Assembly (NCBI GenBank): GCA_013289695.1
Contig: JABCZK010000022.1
Location: 1 to 64,000, forward strand
Length of the DNA stretch: 64,000 nucleotides
Direction: 5' to 3'
Source of the DNA: Acidobacteriota bacterium
GTDB lineage: Bacteria; Acidobacteriota; Terriglobia; Acidiferrales; UBA7541
A model generated the notes under the pieces. The model made no database searches and was not told where the DNA came from. It was given only the letters and a program-made list of their open reading frames with translations. Below, piece by piece: positions 15,904-24,985 of the stretch. Position 1 is the first letter of the stretch. The number at the start of each line of letters is the position of its first letter. The position numbers and the translations under genes were made by a program.

Positions 15904-17779
15904 ATTCACGCTGGCGACTTCCCTGCTGGTCCTGGCGGTCGTCACCACCGTTTCGGGTCTGTACATCGCGCGCCTCACGCGCCAGACGCTGCGCCAGGCC
16001 GATGACCGCGCACGCTTCGTCGCGCGGCAAATCTATCTCGCCTGCCAGAATTCCCTGACGGACGCCGCAGCCCGCGGCGAATCTCCGGCTTCCTCCAGTC
16101 CGGCGGATTTGCGCGCCTACGTGCAACGCGCTCTCGACAATAGCAGCACTCTGAATTCCGTGATGGAATCGGCCATCGGATATTCGCCCACGATCTACGA
16201 AATCACCATCAGCGACCTCGACGGAATTGCGCTGGTCTCCAGCGATGCCAGCTTGCGCGGCCAGAAAATCGCCCAGCGCCCGCCCGTTGATTCGCTCGTC
16301 CGCGGCGGTTTCTTCCAGCAATTGCGCACGCTCTACGGCCCGCCGCTGGTGTACGAAGATTCGCTGCCCTTCAATATCAATGGACCCTTCGGTGACATTC
16401 GCATCGGCCTTTCTTCGGTGCTCATTCGCAACGAGATTTCGCCCGGCCTCGAATCCGCCGGATATTACGCGCTGGCTTCCGTGTTGCTTTCGACGCTGCT
16501 CGCGTTGATCGTCAGTCGCGCCTCCCTCGCTCCGATTGACCGCATCTCCGCACAATTGGACCGCATCTCCGCGGGCGAATTCGATCTCGAGCCAGTTGAA
16601 CGCAGCGACGAATTCGGCGCGGTCAGCACCAAAATCATCGGCATCGGCAAACAACTGCGCGACGTGCGCGAAATTTTCAGCACCCTGCGCGAAAATCTCG
16701 ATCAGGTGATGGGCGGCCTGGAGGACGGCCTCCTGCTTTTCAACGCCCGTGGCAATGCGGTTTTGGTAAGCCCGTCAGTGGAAAAGTTTTTGGGCCAGCG
16801 CTCGGAGGCGTTGCGCGGATTACGCGTCAGCGAAATTTTCCCTCCCGGGCATCCCGCGCGGGAGGCCCTGGGCATCCACGGTGACGAGGTCGGCCACATC
16901 GAAAATGCCGAAATCACTCTTGCCGGCCTGCACGGCTCGCAGCGCATCGGTCTCAGCGCACAGGTGATTCGCGAGCACGGCATCGCCATGGGCGCGCTGA
17001 TCACCATGCGCGACGTCGAATCGCTCGAACGCATCGGGAACCAGCTGCAAGTTTCCGAACGCCTCGCCGCGCTGGGCCGCGTCACCGCCGGCGTCGCGCA
17101 CGAAGTAAAAAACCCCCTGAACTCCATGCGCCTCTGGCTGGAAGTGCTGAAAGCCAATATGCCCGTCGAGCCCGAACCGCAGCAGGCCGTCAAAATGCTC
17201 GATAGCGAAATTGACCGTCTGGACCGCGCCGTGAAAACTTTCCTGAATTTCACCAAGCCGCTGGAAATCAAACTGGAAGAAACCGACCTGCGCATATTGC
17301 TCGACGACGTGCTGGAAGCCGCGCGCCCCACCATCGCGAAAGCGGGCATCGTGCTCCGCGTGGATTTGCCTTCGGAATTTCCGCACGTGCTGGTCGATGG
17401 TCAGCTCATCCATCAGGCCGTACTAAATCTTTTGTTGAATGCCAGCGACTTCACCAGTCTTGGCGGCACGATCTCGCTCAGCCTGCGCCGCCACGGCGAT
17501 TTCGCCGTAATCGCCGTCGCCGATTCCGGCGCCGGAATTTCAGCGGAAAATCAGAAGAAAATTTTCCAGCTGTTTTTTACAACCCGTCCCGGAGGTACCG
17601 GCATCGGACTGGCTAACACTTTTCGGTTTGTGCAGTTGCACAACGGTCGGATAGACTTCGAATCCGAGCCTGGACGCGGTACCACCTTTCGCGTGGAATT
17701 GCCGCTGGCGCGTTCCCTGGAAGCCCCGACTGGCAAGCATCGCGATTTCGGCCAGCCGTTTGCTGAAGAAAAAAGATAG
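15881..17779 (+). CDS. membrane sensor histidine kinase (HAMP, PAS) paired with the sigma-54 regulator
   Basis: A 632-residue kinase. TM1 is at about 8-28, followed by an extracytoplasmic sensor of about 170 residues (SSTLNSVMESAIGYSPTIYEITISDLDG) and TM2 at about 195-217. HAMP covers about 218-270. A PAS-like region is at about 280-345 (LEDGLLLFNARGNAVLVSPSVEKFLG). HisKA has His407 in AGVAHEVKNPLNSM; HATPase has N-box LNLLLNASDF, G1 VADSGAGIS and G2 GGTGIGLANT. It starts inside the last codons of the response regulator gene. The signal is unknown. All key catalytic motifs look intact. Confidence 0.93.
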   Translation: MRLSLKTKFTLATSLLVLAVVTTVSGLYIARLTRQTLRQADDRARFVARQIYLACQNSLTDAAARGESPASSSPADLRAYVQRALDNSSTLNSVMESAIGYSPTIYEITISDLDGIALVSSDASLRGQKIAQRPPVDSLVRGGFFQQLRTLYGPPLVYEDSLPFNINGPFGDIRIGLSSVLIRNEISPGLESAGYYALASVLLSTLLALIVSRASLAPIDRISAQLDRISAGEFDLEPVERSDEFGAVSTKIIGIGKQLRDVREIFSTLRENLDQVMGGLEDGLLLFNARGNAVLVSPSVEKFLGQRSEALRGLRVSEIFPPGHPAREALGIHGDEVGHIENAEITLAGLHGSQRIGLSAQVIREHGIAMGALITMRDVESLERIGNQLQVSERLAALGRVTAGVAHEVKNPLNSMRLWLEVLKANMPVEPEPQQAVKMLDSEIDRLDRAVKTFLNFTKPLEIKLEETDLRILLDDVLEAARPTIAKAGIVLRVDLPSEFPHVLVDGQLIHQAVLNLLLNASDFTSLGGTISLSLRRHGDFAVIAVADSGAGISAENQKKIFQLFFTTRPGGTGIGLANTFRFVQLHNGRIDFESEPGRGTTFRVELPLARSLEAPTGKHRDFGQPFAEEKR

Positions 17780-17825
17780 AAGGTGGAAGTTGGAACTTAC
17801 TCGGTAGTTAAAAGTTATAAGATCA

Positions 17826-18431
17826 ATGCCCAGCCGAAAAACAGAATCCGCGTTTCTAGCAGCCTTGTTTCTCAGCGGGCTGTCATTTAGCGTGGTGGGG
17901 TGTAACGGTACGACGGTGAAAGCCGCCGCGCCGGTGGCCGCCGCTCCCGCTCCGTCTACGGCCGATTCCAAACCCATCACCAACATCGCGCCGGACACCG
18001 ACGCTCTGCCCCCGGTCGAAACCGTAGCTCCGCCGCCGACGCCCGCCGCCGCCGACGCCGCTCCGCTACCGGTGGAGCCCGCGCACACGAAACCTCCTCC
18101 GCCTCCACACCGCCAACCCACCGAATCGTCCTCGGATAATCAGGCCGAGCAGCCTGTGCGTACTCCGCCGCCGCAAATCTCGCCGCAACTTTCGCCCGGC
18201 GATCAAGCCAGTCTGCGGCGCAGCACGGGCGAAGACTCGAGCGTCGCGCAAAAAAATCTGCAGCAAGCCAATGGAAAAGTCTTGAACGCCGCGCAACACG
18301 ACCTGGTCGAAAAAATCCGCAGCTTCCTTGCGCAATCCGACGAAGCCGGCAAAGGCGGCGACTGGTCCCGCGCACAAACCCTAGCCCAGAAAGCCCGCCT
18401 CCTCTCCGTCGAACTCGTCGATTCGCTCTGA
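17826..18431 (+). CDS. proline-rich putative lipoprotein
   Basis: This 201-residue protein has a leader ending in a lipobox-like SVVGC (Cys26), a long Pro/Ala-rich spacer (about 30-125) and a short predicted alpha-helical end (about 140-200: AQKNLQQANGKVLNAAQHDLVEKIRSFL, ARLLSVELVDSL). The helix resembles other small envelope lipoproteins but I recognise no family. It lies 46 nt after the kinase gene on the same strand, so co-transcription is possible, though a TTGGAA/TATAAG pair in the gap has an unusual 20-bp spacer. Confidence 0.65.
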   Translation: MPSRKTESAFLAALFLSGLSFSVVGCNGTTVKAAAPVAAAPAPSTADSKPITNIAPDTDALPPVETVAPPPTPAAADAAPLPVEPAHTKPPPPPHRQPTESSSDNQAEQPVRTPPPQISPQLSPGDQASLRRSTGEDSSVAQKNLQQANGKVLNAAQHDLVEKIRSFLAQSDEAGKGGDWSRAQTLAQKARLLSVELVDSL

Positions 18432-18512
18432 TCTGAATCCTGCACCACTTCCACGCATGCTGATTAGGAGCTCGGACGCCGCCGCGTCGAGGAATATCCG
18501 CGCGAGAATTCC

Positions 18513-18521
18513 TGATAATAT
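18513..18521 (+). promoter_or_regulatory. extended -10 promoter for thiO (leaderless candidate)
   Basis: TGA-TAATAT (18513-18521) ends only 6 nt before GTG 18528 and no SD is present, which suggests a leaderless mRNA. No -35 is evident. Confidence 0.35.
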
Positions 18522-18527
18522 GAATCC

Positions 18528-19712
18528 GTGAGCGCTTACGACGTAATCATCGTTGGCGGCGGACTGATCGGCAGCTCGATCGCCTTCGAGCTTGCGTCTG
18601 AAAATTTACGTGTCGTGGTGCTCGATCGCCAGGAGCCCGGCCGCGAAGCTTCCTGGGCCGCGGCCGGAATGCTATCGCCGGGACCGGATTCGCCCGAATC
18701 TTCGGCGCTGGTTCCGCTCGGCAAAGAAAGCCTGCGCCTCTATCCCGAATTTGTCGCAGCAATCGAACACGCATCCGGCAAGTCCACCGATTTTAACTGC
18801 AACGGCGCTCTCGAAGTATTCCACGGCCCCGAAGCTGAAAGCACACGCAATAAAATGGTCGCCGATTTTCACCACCTGGGACTTGCTGCCGCAGCGATGT
18901 CACCAAACGAAGCCCGCAAGCTCGAGCCATCGCTTGGGCCACAAGCTGGTGCGATCGCCTGGCTGCCCGACGAAGCGACGGTTGATCCGCGGCTGCTCTT
19001 AGAAGCGGTGCTCGCAGCTGCAACCCACCGCGGCGCTGAAATTCGCGCCAAATGCGCGGCAGACGCACTGCTATACGAAAGCGGCGCATGCGCCGGTGTG
19101 ATCGCCGGCGGCCGGAAAATCGCAGCCAACCAAGTTGTCATCGCTGCCGGAAGTTTTTGCGGCACAATCGCAGACGCCGTGCAGGAACAGAATCCGCATC
19201 CGCAACTGCGCCAGTACGCGCCAGTGCATCCGGTGCGCGGACAAATGCTCGCACTGCGCTCCGTATCAGTGCAGATCAAAAAAGTCCTGCGCTCGCGGCA
19301 CGGCTACTTGGTGCCGCGGCGCGATGGCCGCATCATCGCCGGCAGCACGCTGGAAGATGCGGGCTTCGTGAAACAAGTCACGCCGGAAGGAGTCCGCCAA
19401 ATCCTCGATGCCGCGCTCGAACTCGCTCCAACCCTGGCGGACGCGACAATTGTGGAAGAATGGTCCGGCTTGCGGCCCGGCACCCCGGATCTTCTGCCCA
19501 TCATCGGTCCCACCGATATCGCAGGGTTATGGCTCGCCACAGGACACTACCGCAACGGCATTTTGCTTGCTCCCGCCACGGCAAGAATCATGCGTGATTG
19601 GATTGTCAGCGGAAAATCGAATTTCAACGCGGAGAGTTTTTCGCCGCTACGCTTCACGGCCGCAAAATCCCGAGCGCATGCGCAAGCAATTCGCAGCGTC
19701 CCGGGAACCTGA
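18528..19712 (+). CDS. thiO: glycine oxidase ThiO-type FAD-dependent oxidoreductase
   Basis: A 394-residue D-amino-acid-oxidase-family protein. The N-terminal dinucleotide fold reads YDVIIVGGGLIGSSIAFELA with VVVLDR and the REASWAAAGMLSP segment. The substrate domain (about 75-330) includes HPVRGQMLAL, HGYLVPRRDGRIIAGST, EEWSGLRPGTPDLLPIIGPT and the closing GLWLATGHYRNGILLAPATA. Glycine oxidase makes dehydroglycine for the thiazole moiety of thiamine. No other thi gene or TPP riboswitch is seen here, so a sarcosine/amine oxidase role cannot be excluded. Start GTG 18528; the extended -10 lies 6 nt upstream. Confidence 0.85.
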   Translation: MSAYDVIIVGGGLIGSSIAFELASENLRVVVLDRQEPGREASWAAAGMLSPGPDSPESSALVPLGKESLRLYPEFVAAIEHASGKSTDFNCNGALEVFHGPEAESTRNKMVADFHHLGLAAAAMSPNEARKLEPSLGPQAGAIAWLPDEATVDPRLLLEAVLAAATHRGAEIRAKCAADALLYESGACAGVIAGGRKIAANQVVIAAGSFCGTIADAVQEQNPHPQLRQYAPVHPVRGQMLALRSVSVQIKKVLRSRHGYLVPRRDGRIIAGSTLEDAGFVKQVTPEGVRQILDAALELAPTLADATIVEEWSGLRPGTPDLLPIIGPTDIAGLWLATGHYRNGILLAPATARIMRDWIVSGKSNFNAESFSPLRFTAAKSRAHAQAIRSVPGT

Positions 19713-19728
19713 GCCAGCAGTCACAAAT

Positions 19729-20697
19729 CTAGAAAGGATCGCGATTCCGCACCGGTTCGCGATTCGGGGGCCCTGCCAGCGAAGATGCCTGCCCGGGCCC
19801 GGTGAACTGCACCTTGTCTGGATCCAGATAAATCGAGCGATCAATTACTGCTTCCACCGTGGACCCGCGCGGCATCTCCGCATCTGGCCCGCGCGTCAAC
19901 AGGACCGCTGCTAGACCCACCGCGGCTCCGGCTGCCGCGCCGATCCCCACGCCCTTCGCGCTCTGAGTCGCCAGTCCACCAATGCCCGCGCCAGCCGCAG
20001 TAGTCTTCGCCACCGTTCCGATGTCGTGCCCTTTTTCTGAATCTCCGATGATCTTGCCTTCGCTGTCGGTAGTTTCGTTTCCGCCCGTACCGGCATTGCT
20101 GGGTACCGCATTCAGGTTCACCATGTAGGCGTTCGGCAGAATCATCGTAGTCAATTTGATCATCAATTCGCCGCGCCCCTTCACCCGCCCCGGCCGCTTC
20201 GATTCGGTGACCTCGCCGCTCACGTACGATCCCGCCGGGATCACCACTTTTCCATCAATCATGACCGGGAACAAAGTCTCGAAGTACACTGGGTCGCCCG
20301 GCCGCGCGCTGCGCGTGGACACCGCGTTGTGCAGCACCAGCGGAATATGCGTTCCAGCTGGCACCATGATCTTCGCAGCCGATATCGCGCTCGGTTTCAC
20401 AACCGTAGCCGCCGTAAAACCCGGAGCAGAAGTCGCGTCGTTCGCTGCAGGCGCGGCCGAATCGCCAGCTATCGTTCCAGAACCAGACGCTGGTCCCGGC
20501 GCAGCAACCGTTCCCGAAGCAGGCGCGCCAGCAGATGCATCCTGCGGTTTCTGCGCCGCAGGTTGGCTCGCGGGAGCGGAAGCCGGAGGCGTCGGCGGAG
20601 GCATCGGCCCCGCATCTTGCGCCGCCGCAGGAAGCGCACATCCGGCGGCGATGAGCAACAGAAGTGCATGCTGTAAGTGGATCGGACTCTTTGTCAT
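19729..20697 (-). CDS. exported TrbI/VirB10-like protein with glycine-zipper segment
   Basis: This 322-residue protein has a signal peptide (MTKSPIHLQHALLLLIAAGCALPAAA) and a Pro/Ala-rich linker. Its core has VPAGTHIPLVLHNAVSTRSA, GDPVYFETLFPVMIDGKVVIPAGSYV, SGEVTESKRPGRVKGRGELM, a Gly/Ala-rich hydrophobic stretch (GVGIGAAAGAAVGLAAVLL) and a final strand GSTVEAVIDRSIYL. This is the same plan as the 12388-13059 protein and resembles the TrbI/VirB10 beta-barrel fold, but there is no conjugation locus. ATG at 20697 is preferred (GAGGGG just upstream, clean signal peptide) over a longer frame to 20928. Function unknown; envelope localisation likely. Confidence 0.72.
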   Translation of the reverse strand: MTKSPIHLQHALLLLIAAGCALPAAAQDAGPMPPPTPPASAPASQPAAQKPQDASAGAPASGTVAAPGPASGSGTIAGDSAAPAANDATSAPGFTAATVVKPSAISAAKIMVPAGTHIPLVLHNAVSTRSARPGDPVYFETLFPVMIDGKVVIPAGSYVSGEVTESKRPGRVKGRGELMIKLTTMILPNAYMVNLNAVPSNAGTGGNETTDSEGKIIGDSEKGHDIGTVAKTTAAGAGIGGLATQSAKGVGIGAAAGAAVGLAAVLLTRGPDAEMPRGSTVEAVIDRSIYLDPDKVQFTGPGQASSLAGPPNREPVRNRDPF

Positions 20698-20883
20698 CTG
20701 ACCCCTCGTCAACGTGATCCGGTAAGCGTTATGTAGTAAGGATGCCGACCGACAGTCAGCGAGATGTATGAAGAATAAACCTTCCCGGCTCTCCGCCGCC
20801 ACGCTTTTCCTTCCGGGCCCGGCAAGCACGACCGGGCGTGTACGACTAGGACACCGCAAAAACAACGGCTGCCCCGCAGCCGA

Positions 20884-20889
20884 TATAAT
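20884..20889 (+). promoter_or_regulatory. -10 element before the hybrid kinase gene
   Basis: Perfect TATAAT at 20884-20889, ending 5 nt before TTG 20895. The -35 position (20861-20866, AACAAC) is poor. It is compatible with a leaderless transcript starting near 20896, which could favour a later start codon such as TTG 20907. Confidence 0.4.
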
Positions 20890-20894
20890 GGCGA

Positions 20895-23528
20895 TTGAGA
20901 TCTCCCTTGCGACACCTCCACATAGCACAGCTTCGTGTGCCGTCCTCTCTGCGACGCAAGACTTTGCTTATCATTGGCATTACTATGCTCGGCCTGGTCG
21001 GCGGCCTGTTCGTGCTCTCGCGCATTGTACTCATGCGCGGCTTCGCCATATTGGAAGAGGATTTTGCCGGCAGAGACATCGCACGCGCTTCCAGCGCCCT
21101 GGCGAACGAATTGAACACGCTCGACCAGACTACCAGCGAATACGGTTCCTGGGATGCAACGTACGATTACGCCCGCGGTATGCGGCCCAGTTACATCAAG
21201 ACCGAATTTCCCGCTTCGACGTTTCAGCAACTGAAAATCAGCTTCGTGGTCATCCTCGATGCCCATGGCCGCAAACTCTTCGCCAAGGGCTTCGACCTGA
21301 CCCATGGCGGCGAAATACCGATTCCAGCGGACCTGGACGATCATCTCGAGCCCGGCTCGCTGCTCCTCAACTTGAAAGCTGCCCACAGCAAGGTGGCGGG
21401 AGTCCTTGATCTGCCCGGCGGACCTGCGCTTGTCGTTTCCCGGCCAATTCTCGCCAGCGATTCCTCCGGACCCATTGCCGGAACAATAGTCATGGGCCGC
21501 CTGCTCGATGCTGCTGAAATTCAACATCTGGGCGACCTCACGCTCGCGCCTATCGAAGCACAGATGCTTTCCTCGACCGCACTGAGCCCCGATTTCCGCA
21601 CGGCGGCCGCAGCCATTTCGAAAAGTTCTCGCAACTTCATCGCTCCGCTGGACAGCCAATCGCTCGCTGCCTACCAGGAATTGGACGACATCTACGGCCG
21701 GCCCGCATTGCTCATCCGCGTCCTTTTGCCCAGGACAATCTATGAGCAGGGGCACACCAGCCTGGTCCAGTTTCTGCTGCTGTTAATCGCCGCGGGTTTC
21801 GTTTTCGGCGCGGCCACGCTCTATTTGCTCGAGCGCGTCGTCATCTCGCGCATCGCCAACCTTACCGAAAATATCACCCAAATCGGCACCAGCGGCGATC
21901 TTTCCGCACGTCTTGATGTACCGGGCCACGACGAACTCGCGTTTCTGGGCGTCGCCATCAACGGCATGCTCGAAGATCTCGAAAAATCTCAGATCGAACG
22001 TCACGAAGGCCGCGCGCGGCTGGCCATGATGATCGAGCGCATGCCAGCCGTTCTTTGGACCACAGACAAAGAGCCGCGCTATACCTCCAGCATGGGTGCC
22101 GGCCTGGACTCGCTGGGCGTGAAGTCGGGAGGACTCACCGGCAAAACCCTCGCCGATTACTTTGAGACCAACGATCCCCAGCACCCTTCCATTGCCGCGC
22201 ACTGGCGCGCTCTCGCCGGCGAATCGCTCACTTACGAATTGCACTGGCAGAAACGCATCTTCGAATCCCATGTGCGCCCGCTGCGCGACACCGATGGCGA
22301 GATCATCGGCGTAATTGGCGTGGCACTCGATATCACCGACCGTAAACACCTCGCCGACCAATTGCGCCAGTCGCAAAAGTTACAGGCCGTCGGAGAGCTC
22401 GCCGGCGGCGTCGCCCACGATTTCAATAATCTGCTAATGGTGGTGAAGGGCCACGCCGAGATGCTTCTCGACCGCTTGGCCGGCGCCTCCGCGGAGCGCC
22501 AGGCTCCCGCGCGCCAGAACGTCGAACAGATTCAGCAGGCCGCCGAGCGCGCCGCCGGGTTGACGCGCCAGTTGCTCGCCTTCAGCCGCATGCAAGTGCT
22601 GCAACCGCGCGTTTTGGACTTGAACGAAATTGTCGCCGGAATGATCCAGATGGTCTCGCGCGTCATCGGCGCCAATATCGAACTCGCGTTTCTGCCCGGC
22701 GCCAATCTCGGCCGCGTGAAAGCGGACCCCAGCCAAATCGAACAAGTCGCCCTGAATCTGGTGGTCAACGCGCGCGATGCCATGCCCGATGGCGGGCGCT
22801 TGACCATCGAAACTTCCAACGTGCGTCTCGACCGTGATTACGCCACCGAGCACGCCGTCGTTGACCCTGGTGATTACGTCATGCTCACCGTCAGCGACAG
22901 CGGCATCGGCATGGACGCCGCCACGCAAGCGCGCATCTTCGAGCCATTTTTCACCACCAAATCGCAAGGCCGCGGCACCGGCTTGGGCCTAGCCACCGTC
23001 TACGGAGTTGTGAAGCAAAGCGGCGGATACGTCTGGGTGTACAGCGAAGTCGGCCACGGCACAACTTTCAAGGTGTACCTGCCGATGGTGCAAGCTCCAG
23101 TGGAAAAGAAAGCGCCCGAAAAGCCGGAGAGCGGCCACGAACCCGGGACCGAAACAATATTGTTCGTCGAAGACGAACAGAGTGTCCGCGAACTCGTCAG
23201 CGAATACCTCACAACTCGCGGCTATCAGGTGCTCGACGCAGGCGACGGCGTCGAGGCCCTGGAAATCGCATCCACCCACAAAGGGAAAATTCACCTGCTC
23301 ATCACTGACGTGGTGATGCCGCGCTTGAGCGGCCGCGAATTGGCCGCGCGCCTAGCCGCCACTCGCAGCGACCTGAAGGTCCTGTACATCTCCGGGTACA
23401 CCGACGACAGCGTCTTCCGCCACGGCGTCCTCGAAGGTGGCATGGCCTTCCTACAGAAGCCTTTCAACCTGAAAGCGCTAGCCACCAAAATCCGCGAAAT
23501 TCTCCAAGTCGTCCCGGTCAACTCCTGA
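20895..23528 (+). CDS. CHASE4-containing hybrid histidine kinase with C-terminal receiver
   Basis: An 877-residue protein. TM1 is at about 22-45. A CHASE4 sensor (about 58-270) has the diagnostic EYGSWDATYDY and FVVILDAHGRKLFAKGFDL. TM2 is at about 285-310, followed by HAMP (about 312-365) and PAS (about 372-480). HisKA has GGVAHDFNNLLMVVKGHAEM; HATPase has NLVVNARDAMPDGG, VSDSGIGMD and GRGTGLGLATVYGVVKQSGG. A receiver (about 755-870) has ILFVEDEQSV, phospho-Asp in LLITDVVMPRLSG and Lys in FLQKPFN. CHASE4 senses an unknown extracellular cue. There is no adjacent output regulator, so a phosphorelay partner must lie elsewhere. The start is uncertain: TTG 20895 gives the longest frame. Confidence 0.92.
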   Translation: MRSPLRHLHIAQLRVPSSLRRKTLLIIGITMLGLVGGLFVLSRIVLMRGFAILEEDFAGRDIARASSALANELNTLDQTTSEYGSWDATYDYARGMRPSYIKTEFPASTFQQLKISFVVILDAHGRKLFAKGFDLTHGGEIPIPADLDDHLEPGSLLLNLKAAHSKVAGVLDLPGGPALVVSRPILASDSSGPIAGTIVMGRLLDAAEIQHLGDLTLAPIEAQMLSSTALSPDFRTAAAAISKSSRNFIAPLDSQSLAAYQELDDIYGRPALLIRVLLPRTIYEQGHTSLVQFLLLLIAAGFVFGAATLYLLERVVISRIANLTENITQIGTSGDLSARLDVPGHDELAFLGVAINGMLEDLEKSQIERHEGRARLAMMIERMPAVLWTTDKEPRYTSSMGAGLDSLGVKSGGLTGKTLADYFETNDPQHPSIAAHWRALAGESLTYELHWQKRIFESHVRPLRDTDGEIIGVIGVALDITDRKHLADQLRQSQKLQAVGELAGGVAHDFNNLLMVVKGHAEMLLDRLAGASAERQAPARQNVEQIQQAAERAAGLTRQLLAFSRMQVLQPRVLDLNEIVAGMIQMVSRVIGANIELAFLPGANLGRVKADPSQIEQVALNLVVNARDAMPDGGRLTIETSNVRLDRDYATEHAVVDPGDYVMLTVSDSGIGMDAATQARIFEPFFTTKSQGRGTGLGLATVYGVVKQSGGYVWVYSEVGHGTTFKVYLPMVQAPVEKKAPEKPESGHEPGTETILFVEDEQSVRELVSEYLTTRGYQVLDAGDGVEALEIASTHKGKIHLLITDVVMPRLSGRELAARLAATRSDLKVLYISGYTDDSVFRHGVLEGGMAFLQKPFNLKALATKIREILQVVPVNS

Positions 23529-23881
23529 AGTCAACAAATGTCGCAGGAAAACGGGCGCCAGCGAAGCTCTTGACTTTGTGGCGGCCAGCTAAAGAGTCTG
23601 TGTGGCAACCTCAAAATCCGTACTTCAGCGGCTGAAGCCGCGCTGGCTTTGTTGCGTCTATGTCGTGGCTGAAGCCACGACCTATAAAGACTCCCGAGTT
23701 GCCACGGGGACTCTTTAGCTGGGCGCCTCTGACGTTGAATTTGTAGCAGTCGGCGAAACACCAAGCGCAGTTCGAACATCGCTGTCGTAGAGGCTGCGCG
23801 GTTTTTTTTCGCAAACTGCGCAGCCGCTGAAGTACCGATTTTGCAGTGCTCACTCAGGCCCTGTGCGGAGCCGCCGTACAA
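23529..23881. repeat. mosaic of nested palindromic repeat modules (REP/BIME-like)
   Basis: This gene-free stretch is built from inverted repeats. CCAGCTAAAGAGTC...GGCAAC (23585-23609) pairs with 23698-23722. A 24-nt segment at 23611-23634 pairs with 23821-23844 with about two mismatches. Two compact palindromes sit inside: CAGCGGCTGAAGCCGCGCTG (23626-23645) and the perfect GTCGTGGCTGAAGCCACGAC (23662-23681). A further stem GGCTGCGC/GCGCAGCC (23792-23799/23818-23825) has a T8 run in its loop. TTGAATTTGTAG at 23735-23746 links it to modules at 12131 and 45067. No transposase is present. Confidence 0.65.
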
Positions 23882-24151
23882 CTAGGTGAGAATCACCGTC
23901 TGCCCGGTAAGATCAAACCGTTTCCGACAGCGAATATTTCGGCACGCTACCATATCGTCCATGCGCACCATGTAGGATCTCGCCTTCGCGAATTTCGCTC
24001 GGTCGTCTTCGTTCCCGCCCGAAGGTAGCGCGCTCTTTTTCGTGCGCGCCATCCAGCGCACAGGGTACACACCCTCTTCACGGCAATGCGGACACACGAG
24101 CGTCATCTGCTTCGTTTCTGGCTTCTCGTCGTAATACCGTTTTTCGTCCAT
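23882..24151 (-). CDS. small zinc-ribbon-like protein
   Basis: This 89-residue protein has two Cys pairs, CPHC (about 20-23) and CRNIRC (about 69-74), spaced as in a zinc ribbon, with a basic middle (VRWMARTKKS). I recognise no family. It follows the deacetylase gene on the same strand with a gap of 5 nt, so the two are probably co-transcribed. Confidence 0.55.
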   Translation of the reverse strand: MDEKRYYDEKPETKQMTLVCPHCREEGVYPVRWMARTKKSALPSGGNEDDRAKFAKARSYMVRMDDMVACRNIRCRKRFDLTGQTVILT

Positions 24152-24156
24152 GCGCT

Positions 24157-24879
24157 CTAGCCCGCCTGAGTTTTAAGTTGTGCTTCGTCCAGATTCGCAA
24201 ATTGTATTTCCGCGCCACGCCAGCGCGGCAACCAATATTCCAAAGCCGCGAGCACGTGCCCACGCTTCCCTTCCAGCACACGATGATCGCCATCGTGTAA
24301 AAGGACGATATCCCCGCCACGCGCCCTGCGCAAGCGTTGAATGACGGGCTCGGGTGATTGCGTCCGCCAATCGCGCGCCGCCACATTCCACATCGCCACG
24401 CCCGCACCGCCGCGCCCCCGCACGATGCCTTCGAGCAGCGGGCTGCGGTAACCAAAAGGCGGTCGCATCCAGCGCGGCTGCTTCCCCGTCGCCGCCATAA
24501 TCGCATCGTCGCAGCGCTCCAGTTCTTCCGCGATGCGCGCCGCTGATAGAAACGTCAGCGACGGATGCGTCTCCGTGTGATTGCCGATCGTGTGCCCCCG
24601 CTCCGCTATCTCCCGCGCCAACCCAGGAAATGCCCGCACGTTCCGCCCAATCAGAAAGAATGTAGCCTTCGCGTTGTATCGGTCGAAAAGCTCCAGGATC
24701 CTCGGCGTAACAGTGGGATTCGGCCCGTCATCGAACGTGATGGCCATGCGCGACGCGTCGTCCACGCGACGCAACGTGCGCCCAAAAAGCTGCGAAGCCG
24801 GCGCCAGCGCGCCCCACGCAAACAACCCGCCCGCTGCGCACACCCCGCCAGACGCAAACCACGCTGGATTGATCGTCAT
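24157..24879 (-). CDS. polysaccharide deacetylase (NodB family)
   Basis: A 240-residue enzyme with a hydrophobic N-terminus (FASGGVCAAGGLFAWGALAPA), probably a membrane anchor or signal, and a complete NodB domain: motif 1 ITFDDGPN, motif 2 HTIGNHTETHPSL (metal-binding H-x3-H), motif 3 RPPFGYRSP, motif 4 DWRTQSPEP and motif 5 IVLLHDGDH. It removes acetyl groups from N-acetylated polysaccharide, probably a cell-wall or surface glycan. ATG 24879 is chosen; the frame continues to 24927 only through a TTG start without ribosome site. Confidence 0.88.
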   Translation of the reverse strand: MTINPAWFASGGVCAAGGLFAWGALAPASQLFGRTLRRVDDASRMAITFDDGPNPTVTPRILELFDRYNAKATFFLIGRNVRAFPGLAREIAERGHTIGNHTETHPSLTFLSAARIAEELERCDDAIMAATGKQPRWMRPPFGYRSPLLEGIVRGRGGAGVAMWNVAARDWRTQSPEPVIQRLRRARGGDIVLLHDGDHRVLEGKRGHVLAALEYWLPRWRGAEIQFANLDEAQLKTQAG

Positions 24880-24976
24880 CTCGGCTCGAATTTTCGCACG
24901 CGCACATCGTTTCGTACATAGCGCCAAAATGTGCGCGCTCCGTTGACTTACTCCGATGGGATTTCGCCAATCCTTT

Positions 24977-24985
24977 TGCTACGAT
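24977..24985 (+). promoter_or_regulatory. extended -10 promoter
   Basis: TGC-TACGAT (24977-24985). If used, transcription starts near 24992, which would make ATG 25008 rather than 24984 the start of the membrane protein. Confidence 0.35.

Noticed and set aside
18432..18527. possible TPP riboswitch before thiO
   Set aside because: No CTGAGA or ACCTGA-type conserved core could be found in the short gap.
20709..21755. 348-residue leftward open frame
   Set aside because: Antisense to the CHASE4 hybrid kinase; composition typical of a reverse-frame shadow in high-GC DNA.
23882..24879. frameshifted single deacetylase plus zinc-ribbon gene
   Set aside because: Both frames have their own start and stop and the NodB domain is complete, so they are two genes.
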